Assembly (NCBI GenBank): GCA_038093975.1
Contig: JBBPTG010000119.1
Span: forward strand, 1-64,000
Direction: 5' to 3'
DNA length: 64,000 nucleotides
Source of the DNA: Chalciporus piperatus
Taxonomy: Eukaryota > Basidiomycota > Agaricomycetes > Boletales > Boletaceae
Under the pieces are notes generated by a model. That model was not told the DNA's origin and searched no databases. It was given only the letters and a program-made list of their open reading frames with translations. The position numbers were made by a program, and so were the translations under genes. Below, piece after piece: positions 43,606 through 56,129 of the stretch (positions are counted from its first letter, which is position 1; every line of letters begins with the position of its first letter).

Positions 43606-45448
43606 ATTCGGGCTGACAGTGTCATCACTGGTCTCACTCACCTACCAGTCGGCTTTTATGTGCTTTTCCAGTTCAATTGCATTCAAAGGAGGACCAAGGC
43701 TAGGTCTATACCTGTCTGTGAAAGTGTTATTGAATGGGATGACGAAATCATCTTGTAAATATTCATCAAATTTCTCTGCTTTACTGTACTCACAATATCA
43801 AGGTCCAATGATCCTTCCACTAGGGTCCAACTTTCATTCTGTGCCGCATTCGAATTTGAGCCAATGCTTGGTAATGGGTCAACTCTCTGCACAGCAGAGA
43901 TCACTGTGGGGAATCTGGTTGGCAGCACCTCCCGTAAGTGCATCTATTGCACACATGTTGGTACTCAGATCACGAAAGTCGTCGGTTTCCCTTCAATGGA
44001 ACATTGTTCGTCGCTCCTAATTACTGCAGAACGGAGATATTGTCCGGATTTCGAGGCTTATTCTGGACATGAGAATGCCAATGTATGCCCCCTGTCCTGT
44101 CGAAAAGTCCCTACGTTCCTAACAGCACATCGTTCTTAGACGTGGTGGGAACGGCCTTCAGCCGTGGCACACGAGACGGATCTAGGGCGTGGTGCCCTCC
44201 TCCGCTACTACGAGCACTATAGAGATGATGATCTCAAGAACGCTATTGGACATTTCGAATGCGCACTGCGTGTTTGTCATGTTGACGATGAATGTCGCCC
44301 GGCAGCATTGTTCAACCTTGCCACAGTAACACGCCATAAGTACGAGGCTAGTGGTATGGACACGGTGATCACCGAATCCATTGCCCTGTATCGACAATCA
44401 CTCGAGATGCGCCGTGCCCCTCATTCAGATCGTGCTGCCACCCTGCTCGGCCTTGGCCAGGCACTCTTGTATTGCTATGGGAGGCAGGGACAGGACGAAT
44501 CCCTTGCGGATGATCTGAAGAAGCTGATGAACGAGGTCAAGATGATTTGCCCTGAGGGCAGTCATTGGCACCGAGCTGCAAGACTTGTCCTTGAGACGTC
44601 CAAACGGATCAGGGCTCAATATTGCTGCACCTTGTCTGAAATCGACGAGCTGATCCGCGAATTGGATACAGCTGCTCGACTCCCCCCTGAAGAGTATTTT
44701 GACCAGCCTCGTCAATTGGAAAATCTCGGTCTTGCATTGAGGCAGCGTTTCGAAATGCAAGGAGATTGTGGTCGGGTTGCTGATCTCGATCAAGCAATTG
44801 CTGCCCAGGAGGATGGTATATGGCTCATTCACGAGCACTGCCCGGCTCGTGCTTCTTACCTCGGACAGCTTGCGGGGTCCCTCTCCACTCGCTTCAGTAA
44901 GCTTGGAGACATCGAGGACATCGAACAAGCCATTGCGATGGGTGAAGAGGCTCTGAAATTCACTCCGCAAAACCACCCCGACCATTTTCAACACCTCAGC
45001 AGCCTTGTGAAGTTTCTCACAGCTCGTTTCATGATGTCCCTCGAGAGGTTCAGGGACATCGAGGACATCGAACAAGCCGTTGCGATGGGTGAAGAGGCCG
45101 TGAAACGCACTCCGGAGAACGACCCTTGGCGTGCTTGGCAGCTCAGCAATTTTGGGGCGTCTCTCAGGGCTCGTTTTGAAACACAAGAGGACATCGAGGA
45201 CATCAGACGATCCATTGCAATGTGTCAAGAGGTTGTCACACTCACTCCACAGAACCACCCTGACCATCCTACACACTTCGGCAGTCTTTCGGCGTCTCAA
45301 GGCTCGTTTTGACGCGCTCAAAGACAACGAGGACCTTAGACGAGCCATTGCGATGGGTGAAGAGGCTGTGAAACTCACTCCGCAGAGCCACTTTGAGCAT
45401 GCTCAACATGTCAGAAATCTTCGAGATTTAAAAGAGGAAACATGGTAG
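43606..45448 (+). pseudogene. C2-like/TPR gene of the TPR-CHAT type, truncated
   Basis: A C2-like N-terminal module is read across two introns: LPVGFYVLFQFNCIQRRTKA, VCESVIEWDDEIIL, DPSTRVQLSFCAAFEFEPML and GNGSTLCTAEITVGNLV. Then an open 44164-45312 frame carries tetratricopeptide repeats, including three units with IEDIEQAIAMGEEAL..TPQNHPDH-like sequence. After 45300 the frame shifts and one more unit follows (NEDLRRAIAMGEEAVKLTPQ) before a stop at about 45448. In intact relatives many more repeats lead to a C-terminal CHAT peptidase domain; none is present, and PFS2 begins 90 bp further. No ATG opens the TPR frame. I read it as a 3'-truncated, frameshifted copy; a short expressed TPR protein is possible. 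Confidence 0.55.
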
Positions 45449-45536
45449 TAGTACGAGCAAAATCACAGCTACAAAGTACTGCATATATAGTACCACATAT
45501 CATTACCGTAATAGCACTGGGCATTGTATGGCAAGC

Positions 45537-47750
45537 TCAATATCGACCTCTCCGAGAGCCTCCTCGTCTATCGTTATACCCACCACCACCACCACCACCA
45601 CCACCACCTCTCCGTCCCCAATCGTCGTTCCGTCCCCCTCCACCGCCACTGCCAGGACCCCCGCTGGACCACATATCCTCTTGAGATGGCAACGGTCCGT
45701 TTTGTCTCGGTGCGACAGGCGCCGTTTGACTCGTCCCTCCCATATGTTCAGCCGCACCCAACCCAGGGATGAAATCATCCGAATTCATCGAATCGTCCAT
45801 CCCAAACTGGTGTGCACGGTATCCGTCTGACGCACCTGCACCTGGGCCCGGGCCCATGCTTCCGTTTCCGGTCCCAGAGGTCATAGTCAGACCGGGTGCA
45901 CTCTGACCATTGGCGTCGTCCCACCATCGGCCGTTCATCCCACCCGCAGCCCCAGAACCAGAACTGGGACCAGGACCCCCACCGGCACCAAGATAACTAA
46001 ACCCAGGAACCATCACTTCATCCTCATCATCCCCACCACCACCATCAACAACCTCTGGCGGTTTCTCTCCACCGGCACCAAACACCGAGCTTGCATCGCC
46101 TGGACGTTCCCGTGCCCAGAAACGGGTTGTGTGATCGTTGGAGGCGCTGACGAGGATGTGGCCGAGGGGGTGGAAGGTGAGAGCCCAGACGTTGGAGTCG
46201 TGGGCTTGGGCGAGGGTGGCGCGGGGTGGGACGGAGGGTGTCAGGGAGAAGGTGCCTGAGTCGGGGGCGGAGAGGTCCCAGTGAAGGATGGCACCTTCGG
46301 AGCCGCCGGAGACGAGGATTGGGTGGACGGGGTGCCAGGTGACCGCTACACAGGTCAAAGAGGAAGAAAAGGGTGAACGGGCAAAGAGAAGGAGAAGAGG
46401 GAAAACACGTACAACAAACTTCTTTTTTGTGCCCTTTAAGGACGCGGAATTCTTTCATGGCGCGGATGTCAAAAACGCGTACTGTTTGGTCGCGCGATGC
46501 GCTGGCAACAAGATTGCCGTTCGGGGACCATGCAAGGGCTTGGATCGTGTTTTTGTGATGATGACTGGGCGGTAATACGTCGTTAGGAAGGCGAAAAATT
46601 GGAATATCACGGACAATCCGTCAAAGTTACTTACAGCGTGGAGAGGACTGTTCCCGTGCGGGGATCCCAGAATTTGATGAGGTTGTCTTTGCTCCCGGAG
46701 ACAAGTAGACCCTTCGTCGGGTGCCATTCGACACATTTGACATCCCAACCGTGACCTTGATTTCATATCAACATATGCCATGTACAGCACCAACGAGTCC
46801 CCATACCAGTCAAGACAAGTTCTTCTCTGCTTTCCTCGAACGCCCATATTCGAATGCTCGCATCATCGCTCGCAGTCGCAAGATGACCGTCATTCGGACT
46901 GAAGCTCAGACCACGGATAGCCTCGCGGTGGCCTTGCCATGCGTTCAGGTTGTTCATATTCGGTTGGAAATACTTGATGATACCACTTTGATCTGCAGAA
47001 GCAAGGTATGCGCCCGAGTGGGTAAATTGGAATGCACGGATGGCGGAATCGTGAGCTTGCAGGATGGTCTCAAAGTTGAACGTCAATCCGTTCCAGAGCG
47101 TGAATTCACCGCTCGTCGAACCAGTTAGAACACGCCTCCCCTCAGGCGTCCACTAGAAAAACGATCGCAGTCTGTTATAAGGTGTTTGACACGGATAGCA
47201 ACGCAACACGGACCGTCACGACATTGACTGGACAACGAATCTTGTTCGTCGAGGTGTGTATGAACTTGGTGCACAATGACGTCGAAGAGTTACTTGGGTA
47301 GGCGAATGGAGGGAGAAGCTATATTCAATATCATCATTCTTTCAGCATCTACACATCTGTATCGGTTGGAAATAATCCCTACGTCGACTATGTAAGGTGG
47401 TGCAGGTCTCATGTAAGGTACATATGTCGGATTAGGACGATGTTTTCGCGACTGTAAATATCAGGTGTCAGAAAGAGCAATCGTATGTTCTCCAACGAGG
47501 AAATGCGTACCAGTGTCCATCTACCCATTCCACCATTGAAGTCGACCGTCCGACGCGGTCTGGTTTTTTTGACGGTCTTCCCGTCCGCTAGTTGACGTGC
47601 CGCAACTAGTTCCTGTTCGAGTATCTTTGCATCGTCTACCGGGGGTGGTTGGGGACCTGTTAGGTAACGCTTCGGCGTCCATTCCAAGTTCGGGTGAGAC
47701 TGTCGAGGTACTGAGCTCGGTGGAAGAAGTAGTGGAACTCCCAAGGCCAT
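45537..47750 (-). CDS. PFS2: Polyadenylation factor subunit 2 (WDR33-type)
   Basis: WD40 protein of the cleavage and polyadenylation factor; with CPSF30 it binds the AAUAAA signal. ATG at 47750 ([13 protein letters not shown]). The conserved entry [15 protein letters not shown] and PAPPYIVD leads to WD40 blades: [97 protein letters not shown] and [20 protein letters not shown]. The C-terminal tail is Gly-rich with a polyglycine run and ends [10 protein letters not shown]. Several introns of about 50 nt. All blades expected for Pfs2 are visible. Confidence 0.9.
45582..45612. repeat. ACC microsatellite coding polyglycine in PFS2
   Basis: About ten ACC units on the plus strand, read as GGT (glycine) on the PFS2 strand. 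Likely length-variable. Confidence 0.85.
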
Positions 47751-48093
47751 ATTTTGTGTAACTCAGACCTCGTTCAACGTTGTGTTTGATCGTCCAAGTG
47801 AACTCAATCCAAAAAGGGTAAGACTGTTTACGGTTGATTGTTTTGTGGCGGTGCTGATACGATTCCGGGCTGCCTCCTGTCACTGAGAAAGACTCGTGCA
47901 CTGACCAGAAAGCACTGCAAGTTGGCCATGGAATCGAGTCAAGAAGGCTCCGAAAAAATGAGTCGGAGGCAGGACTTAAGGGCTGCGGGTCTCAGAAAAT
48001 TCCCCCCTCACTCTTTCCTCCTAACCACCACCATCTCTGCCAACTTCACCAACAAACGTCCATTTTCTCGGCAGAAACAGTAGGATAAATTCG
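47751..48093. promoter_or_regulatory. Shared upstream region of PFS2 and histone H3
   Basis: 343 bases between the two divergent start codons. The H3 side ends in a pyrimidine-rich CCTCACTCTTTCCTCC leader. No TATA box or histone-specific element is clear to me. Confidence 0.5.
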
Positions 48094-49001
<908 letters not shown>

Positions 49002-49398
49002 ATGTTCAACGTGATGAGCGTCGTATCTCGGATGGACAGGCCTTGGTTGTTCTTCTATGTATATTGTATAGCAATTGTTAGCCCACGGAGTGGTGTGTAG
49101 TTTCTAGTTATGTGATCTGGAATGGTGTGTACATGCTACATTGTAAGACTGGCAGAGTTGTTCAGGGCTTGGTTACATTGACAAATCATGATCGCTACCG
49201 AACTACGTAGCCGTCCCTTCAAGGGCACGTCTATATCTATGAGTGCTGCCAACGAGTCCGTCACAGGATAGTCCAAGTAGACAGTAGCATCGGCACGTCG
49301 ATGAACATAGATCAATCGCGGGAACGAACAGCCCTCTCCAGCTTAAAACATCAATTTGTCTTGTGGGCTCACAACCATGACTGCGCTTTCGCGGATTC
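49002..49398. other. 3' flanks of H3 and DUF6699 gene 1
   Basis: About 400 bases between convergent genes; nothing further recognised. Confidence 0.5.
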
Positions 49399-50644
49399 CT
49401 AAGACGGATAGGGTATCTCTCCTCGCTCTGCTGCCGTCAAAGGATACATTATCAAGCATTTCAGCTCGAAAGTGCATGGCAACACATCCCCACAACGTTC
49501 CTTCACGAACCCATCGTCCATGACCAGTCCGCCAAACCGGGTCGCAGGACCTAGCCAATTGATCCGCTTCAACGCTTCTCCAAGACGTCTCCCCGGCACT
49601 GTACCGTCACTCGACCGGTTGAAGGTGTAGTTTGCCACTATCTCACGTGTTCTGGACATGGACATGCTCTCGTGGTCCTTCTTCGCAGTGTTATTGTGCA
49701 TGTACGTCGCGATGGAATTCAGGACCTCTTCACATGTGACGCCAAGTTTGGGGTCCTGAGCACGGACGTGGATCATCCACGGGAACGAGCGCGAGATGAG
49801 TTGGATGTGCGTTACGCGCGGGTGGACTGCGGGTTCCTTGTGCCCTTTCATCCAAGACCGTGAAGACTCGGACGTGCGGTAACAGTTGCTGGTGGGGAAG
49901 AGCATGTTCCAGCGGAGGTAGTCCTGATGCACTACAGTCGGAGGGGTAAGAAGAGGGTTGACAGTGACAGAAGCCCCGACAACTTTCGTTAAGAACGGCT
50001 CCAATACAGGTCCATCTGCACGGCCATGAGGATGCAGTTTTAGAACTGGGTAGCAAAACCTAGGACGTACAATCGGGTCCCTCAGCGAACCACCACCTCT
50101 GTCCAGGACCGTTTTCTGGACCGCTTGTAGTTCGAACGTAAGCATTGTGCCAGGTTTCTGGTTCGTAACCCGTCCACGGTGATGATACAGTAGGAGATGG
50201 AAGCCAGGGAGATGGTGGATGGTACTGCGTGCCTTGCAAGGGTGTCGGATAGCCCACTAAGTTATGAGACGTTACGACGGAGCCAGAGGTTGCAGTGAAA
50301 GAAGGATAATACGAGATCCCGTCGATATTTGTCGCATCCAGTAAGCCATTAGGTGCCGGAAGAATGAATGGCGTCGTAGGGGAGGGTGGAGCGGGTAAAA
50401 CGAAAATGGGTTTAACAGCTGCCCGTGGTGTTTGAGGCCGGCGCGGTGACTCAACCGCTTCAGGAGTCTCAGCAATGCCGTTCATGACGACGTCTTCCTG
50501 GTCTTCCTGGTCAACCACGTGGATATGTGTGCCAGAAGCAAAGGGCTCCGACATGGGATGACCAACGTCGAGCTCAGCCGGTCCCTCCGTTTTCTTTGGG
50601 ATGGATTCGGAGGGTGATGGAAGCGAATGAGGAAAGAACGACAT
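49399..50644 (-). CDS. DUF6699 protein, paralogue 1
   Basis: ATG at 50644 (MSFFPHSLPSPSE). The N-terminal half is a Pro/Ser-rich low-complexity region. After an intron near 50087-50030 the DUF6699 domain starts GPVLEPFLTKVVGASVTVNP and continues HQDYLRWNMLFPTSNCYRTS, ITHVQ-like THIQLISRSFPWMIHVRAQD, PKLGVTCEEVLNSIATYM, RINWLGPATRFGGLVMDDGF and CTFELKCLIMYPLTAAE. The order RWxM, SRxxPWxIxVRA, GVTxxEVL and LG..RFGGL defines this basidiomycete domain; its role is unknown. It is closely similar to paralogue 2 at 54525-56129 on the same strand and more distantly to paralogue 3. The first 160 bp overlap the proposed 3' end of the kinase gene. Confidence 0.7.
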
Positions 50645-52393
50645 AATGCTTGACTGAGGACTGTTACAGCGTAAGCAACAAACGAGATAGCAAGGAACAC
50701 GATATAAAACGGGAAGCATGGTACTAACTTCTTGAATAGATCAAACCCAACCATAAACTGCTTCAATCCATCGTCTTCATCTCCATCCCCACCTTCAATT
50801 TCGTGCAGTGCGAGGACAGAACCCACATCGTCCCCCCTTTGCATCATATGGTACATTTCACGAAGGAGCGTTTCTCTTCGCTTCGAGATCATCCTGGGTG
50901 GCCATCAGCGAGTCGAATCGAAAAAGAGTTGTGGGCCACGAGCTGGGGGTCGAGGTAAATTAGGTTTAGCGATGCTTACTCAAGTTGAGCCACGCGATGC
51001 CCCAGCGATGACTCCGTGAGGTGAGACCGAGAGAGGGTTTGTAGGTCATTCGGGTGGTCTTCACTGGAGTTGGGGTTATTCGTCACATGTTGCGCGGAAC
51101 TTTCCTGGTTCGGGGGCATAATGTCCTGTAGAATAACTCGCGGCGATCCCAGGACGTCATGCAGTGGCACTTTCGTCGAGCATGACGCGAGGAAGCTTCG
51201 AAGTATCAGGACTACATCATTTGCTGTGGGTCGCTCGTTGGCTGGCCGCCAGCAGCTTTCGATGAAATCCCAGTGCCGGGTATCAATGTGAGGGGATAAC
51301 GGTCGAGCAGGTCGTTGTCCCTGCGACAGACAAAGAACAACTCTGAAATCTTCACGGACTTCTGACCAAGGTTCCTTGCCAGACAACACCTTCACAAAAG
51401 TAAGACCAGACATTGAAGATCTAACTTTACTTGCCTGGAAGGCGATGTGTCCAAAGGAATAAATGTCGGTCTTTGTTGTTCGCTGAAAAGCTTTATCCGC
51501 GTCTTGGGAAAAATGCTCAGGGGCGGCCCATCGGACCGTGCCAGTCCGCATGGTGGACGCATGCAGGTAAGTCATCCCCTCAGGGATTTCTCCTACCAAG
51601 GAAGCTAGGCCGAAATCAGCGAGACGCGCACAGTACCTTTCGTCGATTAGCACATTATTCTGGGCTGATTTCAGTTGCATTCAAACGGAATCTTTCGAGA
51701 CGTACGCTAGTAAGGTCGCCATGCACGAAAGGTTGAGAATGGACTTTTTTCAAAATGCATCAGTACAAATTCGGTGAGGGTACAAAAGCCTACGGACGGT
51801 AGAGCAGGCCATCAGCAACGTCCAATAACTGAGGGTGCGGACCCGAGCGTCAATGCATTGACTGGATTATAGAACAGAAACGTACTAGCTGGAGTCTGTG
51901 ATAAACCGTAAGCTTGTCATCATGCCCACCTAAGAAGGCTCGAAGCGTCCCATGGGGCATCCACAACGATACCAGAGCAACATGAGGTCCGAAACCGTAT
52001 GCGATCCCCAGGAAGGGGACAATGTTCTTGTGATTAAGTCGCCTCCAAATCCCAAGCTCTCGACGGGCGAGCTATCCTCGTCATAAGGGGCACTTCTACC
52101 TGCGCAGGATAATGCTAATCCATACCCTGACATATTTATCATCACTATCGCTCTCTTCAGTGGCCATTATAAACTGAAATCGGAGGGCTTTCACAGCGAC
52201 CTGGTACGCGAGTGAGAAGAAGTGCGACAAATTGCAGAATACGAGCAAAGTAGCTTGCCTCCTTGGACACCGAATCTCGATTGTACAAGCATTTCCAGAC
52301 ATCGCCGTAACCCCCTCCGTCGCAATAGTGGTCACTCAGTTTCACGATCCAGCGGCTCAAATCGGGTGCAGGGTTTAGTTGGCTCGAGTTCAT
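50482..52393 (-). CDS. TKL-type Ser/Thr protein kinase
   Basis: ATG at 52393 (MNSSQLNPAPDLSRWIVKLS). A glycine loop GGGYGDVWKCLY, then after an intron VAVKALRFQF with the catalytic lysine. Further exons give LNHKNIVPFLGIAYG, PFVHGDLTS spliced to NNVLIDERYCARLADFGLAS (catalytic HGD and DFG), GTVRWAAPEHF, TDIYSFGHIAFQ, VLSGKEPWSEVREDF and HWDFIESCWRPANERPTAND. All catalytic residues are present, so it should be active. After the kinase domain, a coiled segment HRVAQLE is spliced to MISKRRETLLREMYHMMQRG. The reading can run on through a hydrophobic stretch (CFPFYIVFLAISFVAYAVTV) to 50482, but that overlaps the neighbouring DUF6699 start; the true end may be near 50720. Basidiomycetes have many such kinases; the pathway is unknown. 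Confidence 0.75.
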
Positions 52394-52844
52394 TGATCTG
52401 GGTAATCGGATGTCAGTGCGAACGAAAGAGAAATGGGCTTATGAGGACATTAGTCCACGAGCGTCAGTACACACGAACGGGGCTGTGGGACTCCTTCCTA
52501 ATGGATCCGTGAGCGCTGTACCTATTTTCCGTGAGGCGTGAGTGCTTGAGCGTTCACAGATTTCGACGCTTCTAGTAATAGCCGCTAGCGGTAGCAACAT
52601 TCAAGGGGTAGACGAGGCAGACTTCCCATATGGGTTTACCCATGTCAAGAGTCACATACGATGATGTTGGCCAGTTCTATTGTGGTCGAAGGTTGAACCT
52701 CTTGAAGTCAACGAAACGTCAGGAACAAAAGTGTACACAAGTTTACTCTACTGTACATCTCCGAGTTTAGTACGCTACATCTTATCACGTGACCTCATGA
52801 TTATGGACAGAGCGTAATGTCGGCCTTTGCAGCGTACGACTACG
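52394..52844. other. Intergenic between kinase and SF3B4, divergent promoters
   Basis: 450 bases. A TATCACGTGACCTCATGA stretch near 52784-52800, with a CACGTG core, lies 45-60 bp before the SF3B4 start and is a plausible bHLH site. Confidence 0.45.
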
Positions 52845-54015
52845 ATGTCCCGACCACAAGATGACAGAAATCAAGAAGCAACCGTCTACCTCGTAAGTTC
52901 TCTATGCTGTGCTCAAATTCTATTCTTACCGTGAGTTTTGGACAGGGAAACCTCGATGAACGAGTGACAGATACAATTGTATGGGAGCTCATGCTACAAG
53001 CAGGTCCAGTCGGTGCGTTCTCCACTAATGATCCCAAACCTCATCAAAAGCTCATCACTTTCCGTCTAGTCAACGTGCATCTACCAAAGGACCGTGTTTC
53101 CATGACACACCAGGGCTACGGTTTCTGTGAGTTTCTGACAGAAGAAGATGCCGAATATGCGTGCAAAATCATGAACCAGATAAAGCTATGGGGAAAGCCC
53201 ATACGTGTGAACAAGGTATCTCGCGTCCTCGGTCTTCAGCGTCAAGGGTTCGCTCACTCCCGTCTGTGTAGGCATCATCTGACAAAAAACAACTGGACGT
53301 CGGTGCTAACCTGTTCATCGGAAACTTGGACGAAAACGTGGACGAGAGGCTCCTCTATGATACATTTAGCGCATTCGGAATGATGGCTACGACAGCCAAA
53401 GTAGGTCAAATCCCATTCCCTGCACGCATAGTTTCGTTAACCTGTCATCCATAAATTCAGATTGCCCGAGATCCTGGCAGTGGGATATCAAAAGGTTACG
53501 GCTTCGTCTCATATACCGATTTCGAGTCTTCCGACGCCGCCATCGAATCTATGAACGGCCAATTCCTAATGAACAAACCGATCACCGTCCAATACGCCTT
53601 CAAGAAAGACGGTAAAGGCGAAAGGCACGGTACCTCAGCAGAACGGCTTCTCGCAGCTCAAGCACGGAAGAACAACGCTCTACCTGTCAACGCTCGACCC
53701 CCTCCTGCCCCTATGGCGTTCGGCGCCCGACCTCCTATGCCTGGTTTCCAAGGACCATATCAAGGGCAGTTCGCAGGGGCGTTGGCGCAACCACCACCTC
53801 CCCCTGGGTTCACACCTCAGCAGACTGTGATGCCCTCAGCCATGCCTATGATGGGCGCTCCAGCTGGGATGCAGATGGGAATGCCACCCCCTCCACCCGG
53901 GAACATGCCCATGTTTCCGCCTGGAGCGTTCCCACCGCCGCCCGGATTCACGCCAGGAATGATGCCACCACCGGGGGGGATGGTCCCTCCTCCCCCTCCT
54001 GTTCCTCAGTATTAG
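52845..54015 (+). CDS. SF3B4: Splicing factor 3B subunit 4 (U2 snRNP)
   Basis: Two-RRM component of SF3b that tethers U2 snRNP near the branch site (Hsh49/SAP49). ATG at 52845 chosen because it gives [16 protein letters not shown] joined to [20 protein letters not shown] (RRM1); an upstream ATG at 52817 reaches a stop. RRM1 continues [20 protein letters not shown] and [12 protein letters not shown]2 reads [40 protein letters not shown] and [20 protein letters not shown], followed by [13 protein letters not shown]. The tail is Pro/Gly/Met-rich ([20 protein letters not shown]) and ends [10 protein letters not shown]. The HGTxAERLLA block is diagnostic. Intact. Confidence 0.93.
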
Positions 54016-54524
54016 AGTGTTTTTGTTTCTTGAAGGTTGCGTGTTGCGGACGAGGGTTCTTCAAAAATTTTGTGGGACGAAAGCTTGCTTGCTTGTTCGA
54101 CTGTCTTCCCCCGGCTTGGTGGAATTGCGGATTCATATGGTAGTCAGGACTCGCGACCTAAGGAGGTGACACCAAGGTCGTATACGTCCCTACACCTGTC
54201 TCATCTTTGTCAATACCACGAGCATGTATCATAGTAGGATCGATGAACATCGTGCCTCTTACTAGATCTACATTGGTTCATTTTCGGGACATATCATCGA
54301 TACCTCACAAGGCTACTAGTGCACAATATCATCCAAAAGCTGCGATTGGCCCCTGTCCACATCCGCTCGTACGAATACACACAAGAAAACATGATAGCAA
54401 AATCAGAAATATGGTATGACAACATCGACGAAATTACGACGAATAACATGACGAATAAACTGTGGTATATGCAGTCGTATCCATGCGTAAGAACCACCCC
54501 AAGAACCGAGGAACACACCCATCA
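54016..54524. other. 3' flanks of SF3B4 and DUF6699 gene 2
   Basis: About 500 bases between convergent genes. AT-rich; a CAT trinucleotide run near 54520-54545 reaches into the end of the next gene, where it codes for an acidic DDDDE tail. Confidence 0.5.
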
Positions 54525-56129
54525 TCATTCATCATCATCATCAACACTCTGCACAGATGTCGACCTTGGGGAAGGATTACGACTGCGACTCCGGTGTCGC
54601 GGTGGGGGATTCTCCTGACGCTGTTGCTGCTCTCGCAACTCTTGCTGCGTCATAGGATAACTCAGCAAACATTTCAGTTCAAACGTGCACGGCAACCCGT
54701 CTCCGAACTGTGCCTTCACGAAATCGTCATTGATGATAAGCCCACCGAATCTCGACGTTGATCCGAGGTAGTCAAGTCTCTTCATAGCATCTCCAAGAAC
54801 TCCTCCAGGAACGTTCGGATCCGTCGACCGATTGAGCTTGTAGCTCTCCCAAATCTGTCTTTTTCTGTTCTGCGGCATACATTCGTACTCTTTCTTCCCC
54901 ACATCGGCGTTCAGGTACGCAGAGATGGCGTCTAGAATTTCTCCGCACGTGACGCCGATCTTGGGGTTCTGAGCACGCGCGTTGATCATCCATGGGAAAG
55001 TGCGGGAAATGATACGGATGTGCGTCACGCGAGGGTGTGTCGCGGGCTCCTTGCGTCCTCTTATCCAAGATCGCCCGGACTCGGACGTACGATAACAGTT
55101 GCTAGTCTGGAAGACCATGTTCCAGCGAAGGTAATCTTCCTGCGCGTCCGCGGGTGGTGAAAGGAGCGGATTGAGCCTGACGACTGCTCCGACGACTTTA
55201 CATATGAAGGGCTCAAGAACTGGCCCATCTGTATGAGCGTGAAGATGCTATGTCAGAAAAATGGGCGTGTGAGAGGTATGTTGAGATGACGTACAGTGAG
55301 GTCCTTCAGTGAAGGGGTCCATGCGATCAGTATCGTTGGTCCACCTGAACGCAGCACGGGCTGAATCTCCCGGAGGCCCGTGGACATTCATGGGAGGTGG
55401 CTGGAGCGTTGGGTGCTGCCATTGTTGGCCGTACCCGCCATAGGGCGACTGAGGCGGCATTGCCACAGGCCATGCCGCCGCCGCCGGGGTATATGGCCAC
55501 CCAGCGTTTGGCGAGGCATATGGGTGGTACCCAGGCATGGGTTGACCATGCATGGGTTGACCATGCATATGTTGGCCGTGCATATGTTGGCCGTGCATAT
55601 GTTGGCCGTGCATAGGTTGACCATGCATAGGTTGACCATGCATAGGTTGACCTGGGAGGGGTTGACTAGGCAGGGGTTGTGTGAAAGTATTCCAGGCGGT
55701 GTATGGGTTTTGACCGGGCCAGGGAGGCGGTGGCATTGGGTTGGGGGGTGGCACCGCGGGAGGTGGTGCCCACGGAGTTCCTTCCAAAGTTGTCGGATAC
55801 CCCGTAAAGTCCGAGGAGAATCCCGGGGGCGGATGCATAGGGAGAGCCGATGGGGCAGGGTAGTACGACCCCGGAGGGTCTGTTCGCGCATAATTAGGCG
55901 TTGCCATTGCGCTAGGAGGGATTGGAGGGATGAATGGAGTCGTGTTGGAGGGTGTGGCAGGATAGTAGGGATAGTGTAGTGGTGTTCGTGGCTGTTGGGT
56001 CCACGCAGGAGGGGCTAGTAGTTCGGCGTGATCGGGGGTGGGGAGCACTGGAGGATGGGGTGCTTGCTCTGGTGAGGGGAGAGGGGGAATGAATGGGGTG
56101 GTGGCTCCTCCTGGGTCGTCATAAAACAT
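54525..56129 (-). CDS. DUF6699 protein, paralogue 2, with HGQxM repeats
   Basis: ATG at 56129 (MFYDDPGGATTPFIPPLPSP). The first exon (about 290 residues) is Pro-rich and includes a tandem pentapeptide (HGQPM/HGQHM) region. One intron follows near 55287-55230. The DUF6699 domain then reads GPVLEPFICKVVGAVVRLNP, YLRWNMVFQTSNCYRTSESG, THIRIISRTFPWMINARAQN, PKIGVTCGEILDAISAYLN, RLDYLGSTSRFGGLIINDDF and CTFELKCLLSYPMTQQELRE. The tail RHRSRSRNPSPRSTSV is RS-like and ends in an acidic run. The domain is more than half identical by eye to paralogue 1. Function unknown. Confidence 0.72.
55536..55675. repeat. 15-bp tandem repeat coding HGQ(P/H)M units
   Basis: About nine units of CATGGGTTGACCATG-type sequence on the plus strand, alternating TTGACCATGCAT and TTGGCCGTGCAT. 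They encode a His- and Met-rich stretch of paralogue 2. Confidence 0.9.

Noticed and set aside
54321..54420. Possible small RNA or tRNA in the AT-rich stretch
   Set aside because: No cloverleaf with T-loop and anticodon stem could be drawn.
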